Part shown: in pieces, positions 7,366 through 16,187 of the stretch
How positions within the stretch are numbered: the first letter of the stretch is position 1
How the letters are laid out: each line of letters begins with the position of its first letter
Assembly: GCF_020171745.1 (NCBI RefSeq)
Contig: NZ_JAIVAH010000002.1
Location: forward strand, 62,001-126,000
Reading direction: 5' to 3'
Origin: Prescottella equi
GTDB taxonomy: Bacteria; Actinomycetota; Actinomycetes; Mycobacteriales; Mycobacteriaceae
DNA: 64,000 nt
The notes under the pieces: generated by a model
What the model saw: the letters and a program-made list of their open reading frames with translations, nothing else
The model's database searches: none
What the model was told of the DNA's origin: nothing
Position numbers and translations under genes: made by a program

Positions 7366-9735
7366 TCAGGCAGGGTTCTGCTCCGCCACCCACGCCGCGA
7401 TCTGGGTCCGTGATCCGAAGCCCAGCTTGGCGAGCACGCGCTCGACGTGCCCCTCCGCGGTCCGCTGCGAGATCACCAGGGTCTCGGCGATCTCTCGGTT
7501 CGTCATGCCCTTCGCCACGAGATCGGCAACCTGCTGCTCGCGCCGCGTGAGGGCCGGCGACTCCTCCGCCGGCACCACGATCCGCATCGGTGCCGTCGGC
7601 GCATCCATCTCTCGCCGGGTGAGACCGGAGGCGTCGCCCCGACCGAGCGCGTAGTCGACGGCATCGGTGAACTCGAGCGCCGCGCCGCGCGCGAGCGCGC
7701 CCTCGAAGGCACGGTCACCGAGGAGGCCGCGGCACTGTCGGCGGCACTCTTCGTGGAACCTCGACATGGTCGGTGTCAGCACGGCCGGCACCCCCATCGT
7801 CTGCCGGAGTGACTCCGCGGCACCCGAGAGGACTGTGGCCCGCTCACCGTCGCGCGCGTCGGCCGCCGCCCACGCCAGCGACTCGATGCAACCCGCGCCC
7901 GCGAAGCGGTCGTCGACCTGGACGGCGAGGCCCAAAGCTTCCGCGAGCCGTGCGCTCGAACGTTCGTGATCGCCCTGCCGCCACAGCGTCAACCCCAGCA
8001 GAAACATCGCCCGCGCTCGGTATTCCACCTCGCCACGCGCCCGCGTGATCGCGAGCACCTCCTCGTGGCATGCCACGGCGAGGCCGACATCGCTGTCCAT
8101 TCCCGCCGCGAGCCCGAGCGCCTGCAACGCCCAGATCAGACGATGCGGATCGGGCAGGCTGCGGAGCTGCGGGACGGCCTGCTCGAACAGTCCGATCGCC
8201 TCCGCCAACTCGCCGCGGTACAGCGCCTGGCGGCCGCGGGCGTGCGCGACCAGGGCGTCGACGACCGGGTCGCCGACCTGTGCCGCGAGGTGACCGGCCT
8301 CGTCGACCAGTTCGGCGCCCGCCGTGAAGTCCTCCTGCATGCCCGCAAACTGGCTGGCCAGGCACAGTGCCGAGATCCGCGCGCGCCCCGGTCCGGAGTC
8401 CGACGCTGCGAGCGCCCTCGCGAACCAGAGCCGTCCCTCGCCGATCATCCCTCGACACAAACAGAACGGGTACAGCGCGTTCACCGTCCGAATCGCGCGC
8501 TCGCCCTCGCCGGGCTCGGCGAGGCTGAATTCGAGCGCGTCGCGCAGATTCCCCCACTCACGGGTGAGCCGGGCGATCGTCTCCGGCTGCCGGGGACCGA
8601 TCCAGTGGGCTTCGGCGTGCTCGGCGAGCCCGAGGTACCAGTCCCGGTGCCGGGACCGGAACTGCCTGCATTCGCCCGCCTCGGCGAGCCGCTCCTGCCC
8701 GTAGTCCCGGAGCGTCTCGAGCATTCCGTAGCGCACGCTCGTCGACGTCTTCTCGACAGTGAGGATCGATTTGTCGACCAACGAGGCGACCAGGTCGAGC
8801 ATGCCGCTCGCCCCCGGCTCGTCTGCGCAGATCCCCTCGACGGCGTCGAGTTCGAATCCGCCCGAGAACACCGCCAGCCGACTCCACAGTCGCTGTTCCT
8901 CCTGCGTGCACAGCTCGTAGCTCCAGTCGACGCTGAGCCGAAGGGTCTGCAGCCGGGTGGGTGCCACCCTGCTGCCCGCGGTGAGAATGCGGTACCGGTC
9001 CGTCAAGCGGTCGAGGATCTGCTCGAGCGAGAGTGCCCGCAGCCGGGCCGCCGCCAACTCGATCGGGAGCGGCAGCCCGTCGAGACGGTGGCAGATCCGC
9101 GCCACCGTCTCCCGATTGTCCTCGGTGACCGCGAAATCCGGGACGGCCGCACGGGCACGTTCCTCGAACATGGTCACCGACTCGTACCGCGGCAGCGCCT
9201 CGAGACTCGGCGGCTGGTCGGGGTCCGGAACCGGCAGCGGGGGAACCCGCAGGACGGCCTCGCCGCCGACGCCGAGCGACTCCCTGCTCGTCGCCATGAT
9301 CCGAACCCTCGGACATTCCCGCAGCAGCTCGTCGACGAGCTTCGCGGCCGCGTCCAGAAGGTGCTCGCAGTTGTCGAGGACCAGGAGCACGTTCCGTCCG
9401 GCCAGGTGGTCGATCAGCAGGTGCGCCGGAGACTGGGCCGCCTGGTCGTGCAGCCCGAATACCGCCGCGACGGTGTCCGGCACCAGGCCCGGATCGTGCA
9501 GGTCCGCGAGTTCGACGAACCACACGCCGTCCGGGAAGTCCCGTCGCACGTCCTCCGCCACCCGCAGCGCGAGGCGGGTCTTGCCGACCCCACCGATCCC
9601 GATGAGCGTCACGAGCCGGGACTCGGCGAGCAACCGCTTGGCGCCGGTGACTTCGCGTCGCCGACCGACGAACGTCGTCAACGTGGAGGGCAGGTTTCCC
9701 AGTCTCTTGTTACCTGCGGTGGGCGACATGAGCAC
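7366..9735 (-). CDS. LuxR-family regulator with NB-ARC-type ATPase domain
   Basis: This 789-aa regulator has an N-terminal P-loop ATPase (GIGGVGKTR around residues 46-54; VLLVLDNCEHLL as Walker B; GLPLPIELAAARL), a central all-helical repeat region resembling TPRs, and a C-terminal LuxR/GerE helix-turn-helix (LTRREQQVADLVAKGMTNRE, about 728-747, then TAEGHVERVLAKLG). There is no receiver domain, so the signal is probably a ligand or protein sensed by the ATPase/repeat part. GTG 9735 has GGGAG five bases upstream; the ATG at 9729 is an alternative. It is first in the leftward cluster and 88 bp from the divergent acetyltransferase gene. Confidence 0.92.
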   Translation of the reverse strand: MLMSPTAGNKRLGNLPSTLTTFVGRRREVTGAKRLLAESRLVTLIGIGGVGKTRLALRVAEDVRRDFPDGVWFVELADLHDPGLVPDTVAAVFGLHDQAAQSPAHLLIDHLAGRNVLLVLDNCEHLLDAAAKLVDELLRECPRVRIMATSRESLGVGGEAVLRVPPLPVPDPDQPPSLEALPRYESVTMFEERARAAVPDFAVTEDNRETVARICHRLDGLPLPIELAAARLRALSLEQILDRLTDRYRILTAGSRVAPTRLQTLRLSVDWSYELCTQEEQRLWSRLAVFSGGFELDAVEGICADEPGASGMLDLVASLVDKSILTVEKTSTSVRYGMLETLRDYGQERLAEAGECRQFRSRHRDWYLGLAEHAEAHWIGPRQPETIARLTREWGNLRDALEFSLAEPGEGERAIRTVNALYPFCLCRGMIGEGRLWFARALAASDSGPGRARISALCLASQFAGMQEDFTAGAELVDEAGHLAAQVGDPVVDALVAHARGRQALYRGELAEAIGLFEQAVPQLRSLPDPHRLIWALQALGLAAGMDSDVGLAVACHEEVLAITRARGEVEYRARAMFLLGLTLWRQGDHERSSARLAEALGLAVQVDDRFAGAGCIESLAWAAADARDGERATVLSGAAESLRQTMGVPAVLTPTMSRFHEECRRQCRGLLGDRAFEGALARGAALEFTDAVDYALGRGDASGLTRREMDAPTAPMRIVVPAEESPALTRREQQVADLVAKGMTNREIAETLVISQRTAEGHVERVLAKLGFGSRTQIAAWVAEQNPA

Positions 9736-9810
9736 TCACGCTCCCTCGATCCGCTTGCTGATTCGACGGTACGCCGATCGACGCCGGATCAGCGTGCCCC
9801 GGGCACGCAC

Positions 9811-9816
9811 TACCGT
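9811..9816 (+). promoter_or_regulatory. -10 box of a probable leaderless promoter
   Basis: TACCGT fits the actinobacterial TANNNT -10 pattern and lies exactly 7 bases before the GTG at 9824, so transcription would start at or next to the start codon. No ribosome site is visible. Confidence 0.55.
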
Positions 9817-9823
9817 TGACCGC

Positions 9824-10528
9824 GTGGACGGCCATCAGATCGACATCATCCGGCTGGCGTGGGCACGGGAACTGGGCCTTCCCGACCGCGCTCTCAGCGA
9901 CCCCGGCACCCGTCATGTGAGGGTCGACGAGACGACCGACCGGATCCGATTCGTGACGATCTCCGGCGCGAGCGCCCTCGTCGGCCCGGGCTGGGCAGTG
10001 GAACGGTCACAGCTGCACGACGACGACGAGCTGGTCCACGGGGGCGCGCTGCTCGCGCTCGCGAAGGACCATGCCGGGCGCTGTTCGGGCCCGGTGGAAC
10101 TGGGCTGGGCGGCCGACTTCGGCAAGAGCATCGCGGTCGAGGAACCACTCGTCTCCCACGAACGCGAACACGTCGTCGCGCTCCAGGCTCTGTGCCCACC
10201 CGACGACGTCGCCGAGGCCGACCTCACCGGCAGGTCCACGTGGTACACGATCGTCGACGACGATCACCGGCCCCTCGCGTCCGCCGGCTACGTCGAATGG
10301 CAGGGCATCGTCGCCGACATGGGCGCGCTGACCGCACCGTTCGCGCGACGCCGGGGCCTGGGTGTGACGGCGGCGCAGCTGGCCACCAACGACGCCCTCG
10401 ACGCCGGTCTGATCCCGCAGTGGCGCGCCCATCGGGACAACGTCGCGTCGCGCCGGCTGGCCGCCCGGCTGGGCTACGAGGAACTCGGAACCCACCTGTC
10501 GATCGCGGTGACGCCCAGTACCGTGTGA
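9824..10528 (+). CDS. GNAT-family N-acetyltransferase
   Basis: This 234-aa protein has a clear GNAT acetyl-CoA fold in its C-terminal half: GYVEWQGIVADMGALT, then FARRRGLGVTAAQLATN (acetyl-CoA loop, about residues 184-200) and RRLAARLGYEELGTHL (about 215-230), as in FR47-like acetyltransferases. The N-terminal half is family-typical but not diagnostic. Acceptor substrate unknown. The GTG at 9824 is favoured because a -10 box lies 7 bases upstream; the long open frame upstream is read-through opposite the LuxR gene. It is divergent from that gene and 29 bases ahead of the next gene. Confidence 0.85.
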   Translation: MDGHQIDIIRLAWARELGLPDRALSDPGTRHVRVDETTDRIRFVTISGASALVGPGWAVERSQLHDDDELVHGGALLALAKDHAGRCSGPVELGWAADFGKSIAVEEPLVSHEREHVVALQALCPPDDVAEADLTGRSTWYTIVDDDHRPLASAGYVEWQGIVADMGALTAPFARRRGLGVTAAQLATNDALDAGLIPQWRAHRDNVASRRLAARLGYEELGTHLSIAVTPSTV

Positions 10529-10557
10529 GAAGGATCGACACACGGAGCTGATGTGCG

Positions 10558-11622
10558 ATGAGCAACGACGGCGGCGACCACACCGACCAGACGTCCGAGA
10601 TGGGCGCCGATTTCGTGGAGCCCGGCAAGGAATTCACCCGCGACACCCGCTACATCACCACCCGGATCACCGCCGACGGCCGGGACGGGTATCCGGTGGA
10701 GCCCGGGCGGTACCGGCTGATCGTCGCGCGGGCGTGCCCGTGGGCCAACCGGGCGATCATCGTCCGGCGACTGCTGGGGCTGGAAGGCGTTCTGTCGATG
10801 GGCATCTGCGGTCCCACGCACGACGAACGCAGCTGGACGTTCGACCTCGATCCGGGCGGCGTCGATCCGGTGCTGCGGATCCCTCGACTGCAGGACGCCT
10901 ACTTCGCCCGCTTCCCCGACTACCCGCGCGGCATCACCGTGCCGGCGATGGTGGAGATCGCCACCGGACAGGTGGTCACCAACGACTTCGCCCAGATCAC
11001 GCTCGACCTGTCGACCGAGTGGAAGGAGTTCCACCGCGAGGGCGCCCCCGATCTGTATCCGGAGGACCTGCGCGCCGAGATCGACGAGGTCGCGGATCTG
11101 GTGTTCCACGACGTCAACAACGGCGTGTACCGCTGCGGTTTCGCCGGATCACAGGACGCCTACGACGCCGCCTACGACCGACTGTTCGACCGGCTCGACT
11201 GGCTGACCGAGCGCCTGTCGACGCAGCGCTTCCTGGTGGGCGACACCATCACCGAGGCCGACGTCCGGCTGTTTACGACACTCGCGCGCTTCGACGCGGT
11301 GTACCACGGTCATTTCAAGTGCAATCGCAGCAAGCTCTCGGAGATGCCGGTGCTGTGGAACTACGCGCGAGATCTGTTCCAGACGCCCGGATTCGGGGAC
11401 ACCATCGACTTCACCCAGATCAAGCAGCACTACTACGTCGTCCATCGCGACATCAATCCGACGCAGATCGTGCCGAAGGGCCCGGACCTGTCGCACTGGC
11501 TCGAACCCCACGGCAGGGAGTCGCTCGGCGGGCGCCCCTTCGGCAGCGGCACCGCACCGCACCCACCGCATCCGGAAGAGGTTGTGCCGCTGTCACATTG
11601 GGCTACCGCGCAGCGCGACTGA
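10558..11622 (+). CDS. Glutathionyl-hydroquinone reductase-like (Xi-class GST) protein
   Basis: This 354-aa protein matches the Xi-class glutathione transferase/YqjG family, cytosolic enzymes that reduce S-conjugated hydroquinones. The N-terminal thioredoxin-like domain carries the catalytic cysteine in ARACPWANR (about residues 58-66). The C-terminal all-helical GST domain contains RFLVGDTITEADVRLFTTLARFD (split here: RFLVGDTITEAD / VRLFTTLARFD). Actinobacteria of this group use mycothiol rather than glutathione, so the natural thiol is probably mycothiol; that is inference. ATG 10558 has GGAG about 10 bases upstream. It probably follows the acetyltransferase in one transcript. Confidence 0.88.
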   Translation: MSNDGGDHTDQTSEMGADFVEPGKEFTRDTRYITTRITADGRDGYPVEPGRYRLIVARACPWANRAIIVRRLLGLEGVLSMGICGPTHDERSWTFDLDPGGVDPVLRIPRLQDAYFARFPDYPRGITVPAMVEIATGQVVTNDFAQITLDLSTEWKEFHREGAPDLYPEDLRAEIDEVADLVFHDVNNGVYRCGFAGSQDAYDAAYDRLFDRLDWLTERLSTQRFLVGDTITEADVRLFTTLARFDAVYHGHFKCNRSKLSEMPVLWNYARDLFQTPGFGDTIDFTQIKQHYYVVHRDINPTQIVPKGPDLSHWLEPHGRESLGGRPFGSGTAPHPPHPEEVVPLSHWATAQRD

Positions 11623-11628
11623 CGCGGG

Positions 11629-12015
11629 TCACTCGCCGGTGTAGGTGCCGAAACTCCAGTACACGCCCTCCGGGTCGCGGCACGTGAATCCGCGCGAACC
11701 GTAGTCCTCGTCGCGCAGGCCGTCGACGACGGCGGCACCGGCGTCCACCGCCCGCAGGTAGAGCCCGTCCGGGTCGTCCGTCACCAGGTACACCGCACCG
11801 ACACCCGTGGGCAGATCGGTGAGCACGGAATCCTCCCGCGGCGAGCCGAGCATCACACCGCCGCCACCCGGCCACGCCAGTTCGGCGTGATCGACCCGGT
11901 CGCCCTCGCCGTACACCGCCTTCTCCTCGAAACCGAACGCCTCGACGAGGAACACGATCGCCGCGCGGGCGTCCGCATACCGCAGAGCGGGCCAGACCCG
12001 TGTCGCGTCGGCCAT
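11629..12015 (-). CDS. VOC-superfamily (glyoxalase/bleomycin-resistance-like) protein
   Basis: This 128-aa protein has the paired beta-alpha-beta pattern of the vicinal oxygen chelate fold: ALRYADARAAIVFLVEAFGF at the N-terminus, HAELAWPGGGGVMLGSP in the middle, and FTCRDPEGVYWSFGTY at the C-terminus. Members include dioxygenases, isomerases and drug-binding proteins; the reaction cannot be assigned. The ATG at 12015 is preceded by AGGTGG. It is convergent with the hydroquinone-reductase homologue, the stops being only 7 bases apart. Confidence 0.85.
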   Translation of the reverse strand: MADATRVWPALRYADARAAIVFLVEAFGFEEKAVYGEGDRVDHAELAWPGGGGVMLGSPREDSVLTDLPTGVGAVYLVTDDPDGLYLRAVDAGAAVVDGLRDEDYGSRGFTCRDPEGVYWSFGTYTGE

Positions 12016-12116
12016 GTCGACCACCTGCTTTCCGCTCGGCTTCACGGACCGGTCCAGCCTATCCGCGGGCCCGGCCCCTCGGCCGGGGAATTCGGCGGTC
12101 GCCTCGCCCGTTTCCA

Positions 12117-12122
12117 TATAGT
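12117..12122 (+). promoter_or_regulatory. Possible -10 box upstream of EcsC-like gene
   Basis: TATAGT is a near-consensus -10 hexamer 52 bases before the ATG at 12175, in the only AT-rich patch of the 159-bp gap. I see no good -35 at the right distance. Confidence 0.45.
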
Positions 12123-12174
12123 CGGTGACAAGTAACCGGACCGCCGACACCGGACACCGAGGTGAGGACCGACG

Positions 12175-12915
12175 ATGCCCCAGAAGCAGAGCCGAGTGGA
12201 GTCGACGATCGTCTCCGTCCTGGACAACGCCAGCCGACTGCAGGCCCCCGCGGTTGCGAAGTACGTCGAACGCGTGCGCCGAGCCCACCCCGACGAGACG
12301 CCCGCCCAGATAGTCGAGCGCATGGAGAAGATGTTCCTCACCGCCGTCACCGGTAGCGGCAGCGCGGTCGGGGCGGCCGCCGCGGTACCCGCGGTGGGGA
12401 CGGTCGCGTCGATCGCCGCGGTGGGCGCCGAGACCGCGTTCTTCATCGAGGCGTCCGCTCTGCTGACCCTCGCGATCGCGTCCGTGCACGGCATCTCCCC
12501 CGTCGACCACCAGCAGCGCCGCGCGCTCGTCCTGGCTGTGGCGCTGGGTGAGTCGGGGATGGAGATCGTCGAGCGGGCAACCGGGATCACCGCAACCAAC
12601 TGGGCGAAGCTCGTGACCGGCCGCATCCCGAGCGGGACGATGAAGGCGATGAACAGTTCCCTGGTCCGCAAGTTCGTGACCAAGTACGCCGCCAAGCGCA
12701 GCGCGCTGATCCTCGGCAAGCTTCTGCCGGCCGGCGTCGGCGCGGTCATCGGCGGCGCCGGAAACCGCGCGATCGGCCGCGGCGTGATCGACAATGCACG
12801 GGAGGCGTTCGGCCCCGCCCCCGCGCTGTGGCACGACCGAACCGATCTGCGCGGCGCCGCCCGGCTGCACGTGGTCGAACCGTTCGACAGCGAGACCCAC
12901 ATCATCCGGCGCTGA
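12175..12915 (+). CDS. EcsC-like protein
   Basis: This 246-aa protein resembles the EcsC family: a helical N-terminus, a long Gly/Ala/Val-rich hydrophobic region (about residues 58-105; SAVGAAAAVPAVGTVASIAA) and a second one (about 180-215; LILGKLLPAGVGAVIGGAGN). The hydrophobic parts may associate with the membrane. The role of EcsC proteins is not established. GAGGTGAGGA lies about 6 bases before the ATG at 12175. It is followed after 35 bases by an alpha/beta hydrolase and may be co-transcribed with it. Assignment is moderate because the family has few fixed residues. Confidence 0.6.
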   Translation: MPQKQSRVESTIVSVLDNASRLQAPAVAKYVERVRRAHPDETPAQIVERMEKMFLTAVTGSGSAVGAAAAVPAVGTVASIAAVGAETAFFIEASALLTLAIASVHGISPVDHQQRRALVLAVALGESGMEIVERATGITATNWAKLVTGRIPSGTMKAMNSSLVRKFVTKYAAKRSALILGKLLPAGVGAVIGGAGNRAIGRGVIDNAREAFGPAPALWHDRTDLRGAARLHVVEPFDSETHIIRR

Positions 12916-12950
12916 GGCCGAGGGCCGGACCCGAGGAAAGGACGGGCGCC

Positions 12951-13769
12951 GTGCTCCCCCAGAATCCTGGCCCACCCCATGTCCTGGCCACCGGCGGCGG
13001 GGACCGCACCGTGGTGCTCGTCCACGGCTACTCCGATCACGGCGGCACGTGGCAGAAGGTGATCCCGACGCTCGCCGAGCGATACCGGGTCCTGGCGGTG
13101 GATCTGCCCGGTTTCGGGCGCAGCGCCGGCTACTGGCGCGAACCGCTCATCGACGGCTACATCGAAGCCCTCGCCGATCTCGTCGCCGACGCACCGGAGC
13201 GGGTCAGCGTGATCGGCAACTCGCTCGGGTCCGTGACGGCGCTGGCGTTCGCCTCCCGGCGTCCGGACCTCGTCGCCAACGTCGTGCTGTCGGACATGCC
13301 CGGTGTCACCGGGATCCCGCGATCGTGGACGCGTGGCACGCAGCTGCGGCTCGACCGGATCACCCGGCTACTCACCGCGCCACTGCCCGACCGCTACCTG
13401 CAGCAGATGATGGGCGCCGTCTACGCGGGCCTGGCGCTGCACCATCCCCTCCGAGCTGACGCCGCCGTCCGGGCCGGGTACATCGAGCACTACGCGACGC
13501 GGGAGCAGGTGGCGAACCTGCTCGCGATCGGCACCGTCGTCATCCGCGAGATCGCGCAACTCCCGATCCCCCGGATGCTCGACGAGCTGACCGTGCCGGC
13601 GCTGCTGCTCTGGGGCGAGAACGACCTGCTCACCCCCGCCCGGGCGGCCCGCCGGGTGGAGGTCACCGCCGACCGCACCGTCGCCGTCATCCCGAGTTGC
13701 GGGCATTGTCCGCAGTTGGACTGCCCCAGCGAGTTTCTCGCCGAGGTGCTGCCCTTTCTTGCCAAGTGA
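12951..13769 (+). CDS. Alpha/beta-fold hydrolase
   Basis: This 272-aa serine hydrolase has VVLVHGYSDHGGTW (about residues 21-34, oxyanion region), VDLPGFGRS, the nucleophile elbow GNSLGSV (Ser near residue 88), and the terminal SCGHCPQLDCP with the catalytic His. The acid is probably in WGENDLLTP. The pattern resembles MhpC/pimeloyl-ester-type hydrolases, but the substrate is unknown. GTG 12951 is chosen because GAGGAAAGGA lies about 8 bases upstream; an upstream in-frame start would lie inside the EcsC-like gene. Confidence 0.86.
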   Translation: MLPQNPGPPHVLATGGGDRTVVLVHGYSDHGGTWQKVIPTLAERYRVLAVDLPGFGRSAGYWREPLIDGYIEALADLVADAPERVSVIGNSLGSVTALAFASRRPDLVANVVLSDMPGVTGIPRSWTRGTQLRLDRITRLLTAPLPDRYLQQMMGAVYAGLALHHPLRADAAVRAGYIEHYATREQVANLLAIGTVVIREIAQLPIPRMLDELTVPALLLWGENDLLTPARAARRVEVTADRTVAVIPSCGHCPQLDCPSEFLAEVLPFLAK

Positions 13770-13786
13770 CCCACCGTCCCGGTCGG

Positions 13787-13792
13787 TACAGT
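13787..13792 (+). promoter_or_regulatory. -10 box of a probable leaderless promoter
   Basis: TACAGT lies 6 bases before the ATG at 13799, just after the hydrolase stop. No ribosome site is visible. Confidence 0.5.
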
Positions 13793-13798
13793 TGAACC

Positions 13799-14188
13799 AT
13801 GCCCGGCCAGCTTCGAGTGACGTTCGCTCGACTGATGGCCCTGTGCGCGCTGACCCTCGGGGTGCTCGCGATGCACCACGTGACCACGGGGACGCTCGCG
13901 GAGCCGGCATCGACGAGCCACCACGGTCCGGGACATCCCGGCAGCCCCGCACCGTCGCCACCCGACGATTCCGGCCACGCGCCCGATCACGGCGCCTTCC
14001 ATCTGTGCATCGCCGTGCTGGTAGCGGCCACCCTCACACTCGCGATCTGGCTGTTGTTGCGGACCGCTAGCGCCCAACGCGTTCGGCCCCGCCGCGCCAC
14101 GGGCCCCGGTGGCCGCGCCGGACGCGGACCGCCTTTCGCGCCCACCACGTCGGCGTTCCTGTCGTCTCTGTGCATCCTGCGGGTGTGA
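13799..14188 (+). CDS. DUF6153-like small membrane protein
   Basis: This 129-aa protein has a hydrophobic N-terminal segment (about residues 10-25), a His/Pro-rich extracytoplasmic stretch (HHGPGHPGSPAPSPPDDSGH), a second membrane span (about 62-83; CIAVLVAATLTLAIWLLL) and a short cysteine-containing tail. This arrangement matches the actinobacterial DUF6153 proteins commonly found next to DUF305 genes. Function is unknown; the histidines and the neighbour suggest a metal, perhaps copper, link. It is the first gene of a pair with the DUF305 lipoprotein, 83 bases downstream. Confidence 0.7.
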   Translation: MPGQLRVTFARLMALCALTLGVLAMHHVTTGTLAEPASTSHHGPGHPGSPAPSPPDDSGHAPDHGAFHLCIAVLVAATLTLAIWLLLRTASAQRVRPRRATGPGGRAGRGPPFAPTTSAFLSSLCILRV

Positions 14189-14271
14189 CAGGGCCACTGC
14201 GGCACGGCTTTCCGGCCGTCCCGGCCGCAGTCCGGACCCCGATCACCGAATACGTGAGGAACGAACGAATC

Positions 14272-14994
14272 ATGAACACCAAGCGCATACTCGTCGCCGC
14301 CGGATCCGCTGCGGCGGTCGTCGCCCTCGTCGCCGGATGCACCAGCGACGACTCGAACGACACCGCGACCACCAGTGCCGCCACGAGCGCCTCGGCCACC
14401 GCGTCCGGCACCGCGGAACAGGGCGGCCCGCACAACCAGGCGGACGTCGAGTACGTCCAGATGATGATCCCGCACCACGAGCAGGCCGTCGAAATGGCCG
14501 AGCTCGTCCCGAGCCGCAGCGGGAACCCCGACATCGTCGCCTTGGCCGATCAGATCGAGAAGGCCCAGGGCCCCGAGATCGAACAGATGGAGGGCTGGCT
14601 GCAGGCGTGGGGTGTGCCGGAACCGAGCAAGGCCGAGCAGTCGCCCGGTGTCACCACCGGATCCGACCACGACGGCATGGACCACGACGGCATGGACCAC
14701 GGAACCTCCGTTCCGATGACTCCCGGCGCGACCACGTCGTCCATGCCCGGCATGGAGGGCGGCGGCCACGGCATGATGACCGCCGACCAGATGCAGGCGC
14801 TGGAAAGCGCGAAGGGCGCCGAGTTCGACAAGATGTGGCTCGAGCTGATGATCGCGCACCATCAGGGCGCCGTCGCCAGTTCCGAGCAGATCCTGCAGAC
14901 CGGTGAGAGCGAGCAGGTGCGTCAGCTGGCGCAGCAGATCGTGGCAAGCCAGCAGGCCGAGATCGCACAGATGGAAGCCCTGCTGAACAAGTAG
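14272..14994 (+). CDS. DUF305 lipoprotein, His/Met-rich
   Basis: This 240-aa secreted lipoprotein has a signal peptide with lipobox LVAGC (Cys near residue 23), a Ser/Thr/Ala-rich linker, and two DUF305 half-repeats: MMIPHHEQAVEMAEL and LMIAHHQGAVASSE. Between them lies a His/Asp/Met-rich segment with repeated DHDGM units and MPGMEGGGHGMM. DUF305 proteins are ferritin-like four-helix proteins often found in copper-resistance loci; metal binding outside the membrane is likely but not shown by sequence alone. GAGGA precedes the ATG at 14272. A strong hairpin follows the stop. Confidence 0.88.
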   Translation: MNTKRILVAAGSAAAVVALVAGCTSDDSNDTATTSAATSASATASGTAEQGGPHNQADVEYVQMMIPHHEQAVEMAELVPSRSGNPDIVALADQIEKAQGPEIEQMEGWLQAWGVPEPSKAEQSPGVTTGSDHDGMDHDGMDHGTSVPMTPGATTSSMPGMEGGGHGMMTADQMQALESAKGAEFDKMWLELMIAHHQGAVASSEQILQTGESEQVRQLAQQIVASQQAEIAQMEALLNK

Positions 14995-15005
14995 GTCCGC
15001 GCCGC

Positions 15006-15058
15006 CCGGACCGTGGGGGCCCGGTCTCGTCGACCGAGGCCGGGCACTCACGGTCCGG
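15006..15058. terminator. Two-tier hairpin after DUF305 gene
   Basis: An outer 10-bp perfect stem (15006-15015 with 15049-15058) encloses an inner 11-bp stem with one G-U pair (15019-15029 with 15035-15045). It sits 12 bases after the DUF305 stop and probably ends that transcript. Confidence 0.7.
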
Positions 15059-15116
15059 ACCGGTCGGTACCCTCGTCGGGATTCGATCGACTTCGATCGA
15101 CACGAGGGGGGAATTC

Positions 15117-16187
15117 GTGAGTATGCAGTTCGGCCCGCCCGCCGCGATCGAAGCGCGCGGGCTCACCAAGCAGTTCAAGGCCGTTCGGGCGGTGTCGGAC
15201 CTGAGTTTCACCGTCCCGCTCGGATCGATCACCGGATTCCTGGGCCCCAACGGTTCGGGGAAGACGACGACCCTCCGGATGCTGCTGGGCCTCATCCGTC
15301 CGACCGGCGGCGACTCACGGATCCTCGGGGTTCCGTTCCACACGATCGACGAGCCCGCGCGCGCCGTCGGCGTCGTCCTGGATTCTCGCGGCCTGCACCC
15401 CGGGCGCACGGCGCTCGACCATCTCCGGGTGTACGCGTCGGCGATCGGTGTACCGGACGGGCGCGCCGCGCAGGTGCTGCACCTCGTCGGTCTGACCGAG
15501 GCCGCCGACCGCAAGGCGGGCACCTTCTCGCTCGGCATGCGGCAACGACTGGCCCTCGCCACGGCCATGCTCGGCGATCCGCAGATCCTCGTCCTCGACG
15601 AACCGTCCAACGGCCTCGACCCCGAGGGCATCGCGTGGCTGCGCGACTTCCTGATCGGGTTCGCCCGCTCCGGACGCACCGTGCTGGCGTCCAGCCACCT
15701 GCTCCGCGAGGTGGAGCAGATGGTGGACCACGTCGTGATCGTCAGCCGCGGAACCCTCGTCCACCAGGGATCGATGGACGCGCTCCGGACGGCTCACCGG
15801 GCGCGGTTGTTGGTCTCGTGCTCGGATCCGGCCCGTCTCGCGACCGCGCTGGCCGCGACCGGCGTCGTCGACATCCAGCACCTCACCGACGGCCGCATCG
15901 CGATCGGCGGATCCGATCCCGCCGCGGTGGGCCGCGTCGCCGCCGGAGCGGACGTCACGGTGTTCGGCGCCGCCACCGAACACGTCGACCTCGAGCAGGT
16001 CTTCCTGGCCATGACGTCCGGGCAGTACGCCGCACCGGGGTCCGGGTTCGCACCTGGCTACGGACCGCCGCCACCCGGTTACGGCGCGCCTCCCGGCTAC
16101 AGCGCCCCGCCCGGACAGCCGCAGGCGCAGGTACCGCCACCGATCCAGCCCTGGTTCGGTCCCACGAACGGAGGCGGACCGCGATGA
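15117..16187 (+). CDS. ABC transporter ATP-binding protein with Pro/Gly/Tyr-rich tail
   Basis: This 356-aa ATPase is of the CcmA/BcrA (drug or peptide export) type. It has Walker A GPNGSGKTT (about residues 43-51), signature SLGMRQRLALA (about 138-148) and Walker B ILVLDEPSNGLDPEG (about 158-172). After the usual C-terminal domain there is a 40-residue tail built of GY/PPG repeats (PGYGPPPPGYGAPPGYSAPP), unusual for a soluble ATPase and probably disordered. GTG 15117 is preceded by GAGGGGGG. The stop overlaps the permease ATG in an ATGA. Confidence 0.93.
   Translation: MSMQFGPPAAIEARGLTKQFKAVRAVSDLSFTVPLGSITGFLGPNGSGKTTTLRMLLGLIRPTGGDSRILGVPFHTIDEPARAVGVVLDSRGLHPGRTALDHLRVYASAIGVPDGRAAQVLHLVGLTEAADRKAGTFSLGMRQRLALATAMLGDPQILVLDEPSNGLDPEGIAWLRDFLIGFARSGRTVLASSHLLREVEQMVDHVVIVSRGTLVHQGSMDALRTAHRARLLVSCSDPARLATALAATGVVDIQHLTDGRIAIGGSDPAAVGRVAAGADVTVFGAATEHVDLEQVFLAMTSGQYAAPGSGFAPGYGPPPPGYGAPPGYSAPPGQPQAQVPPPIQPWFGPTNGGGPR

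Noticed and set aside
7966-9819. 617-codon plus-strand open frame
   Set aside because: It is antisense to the LuxR regulator, which has Walker and helix-turn-helix motifs.
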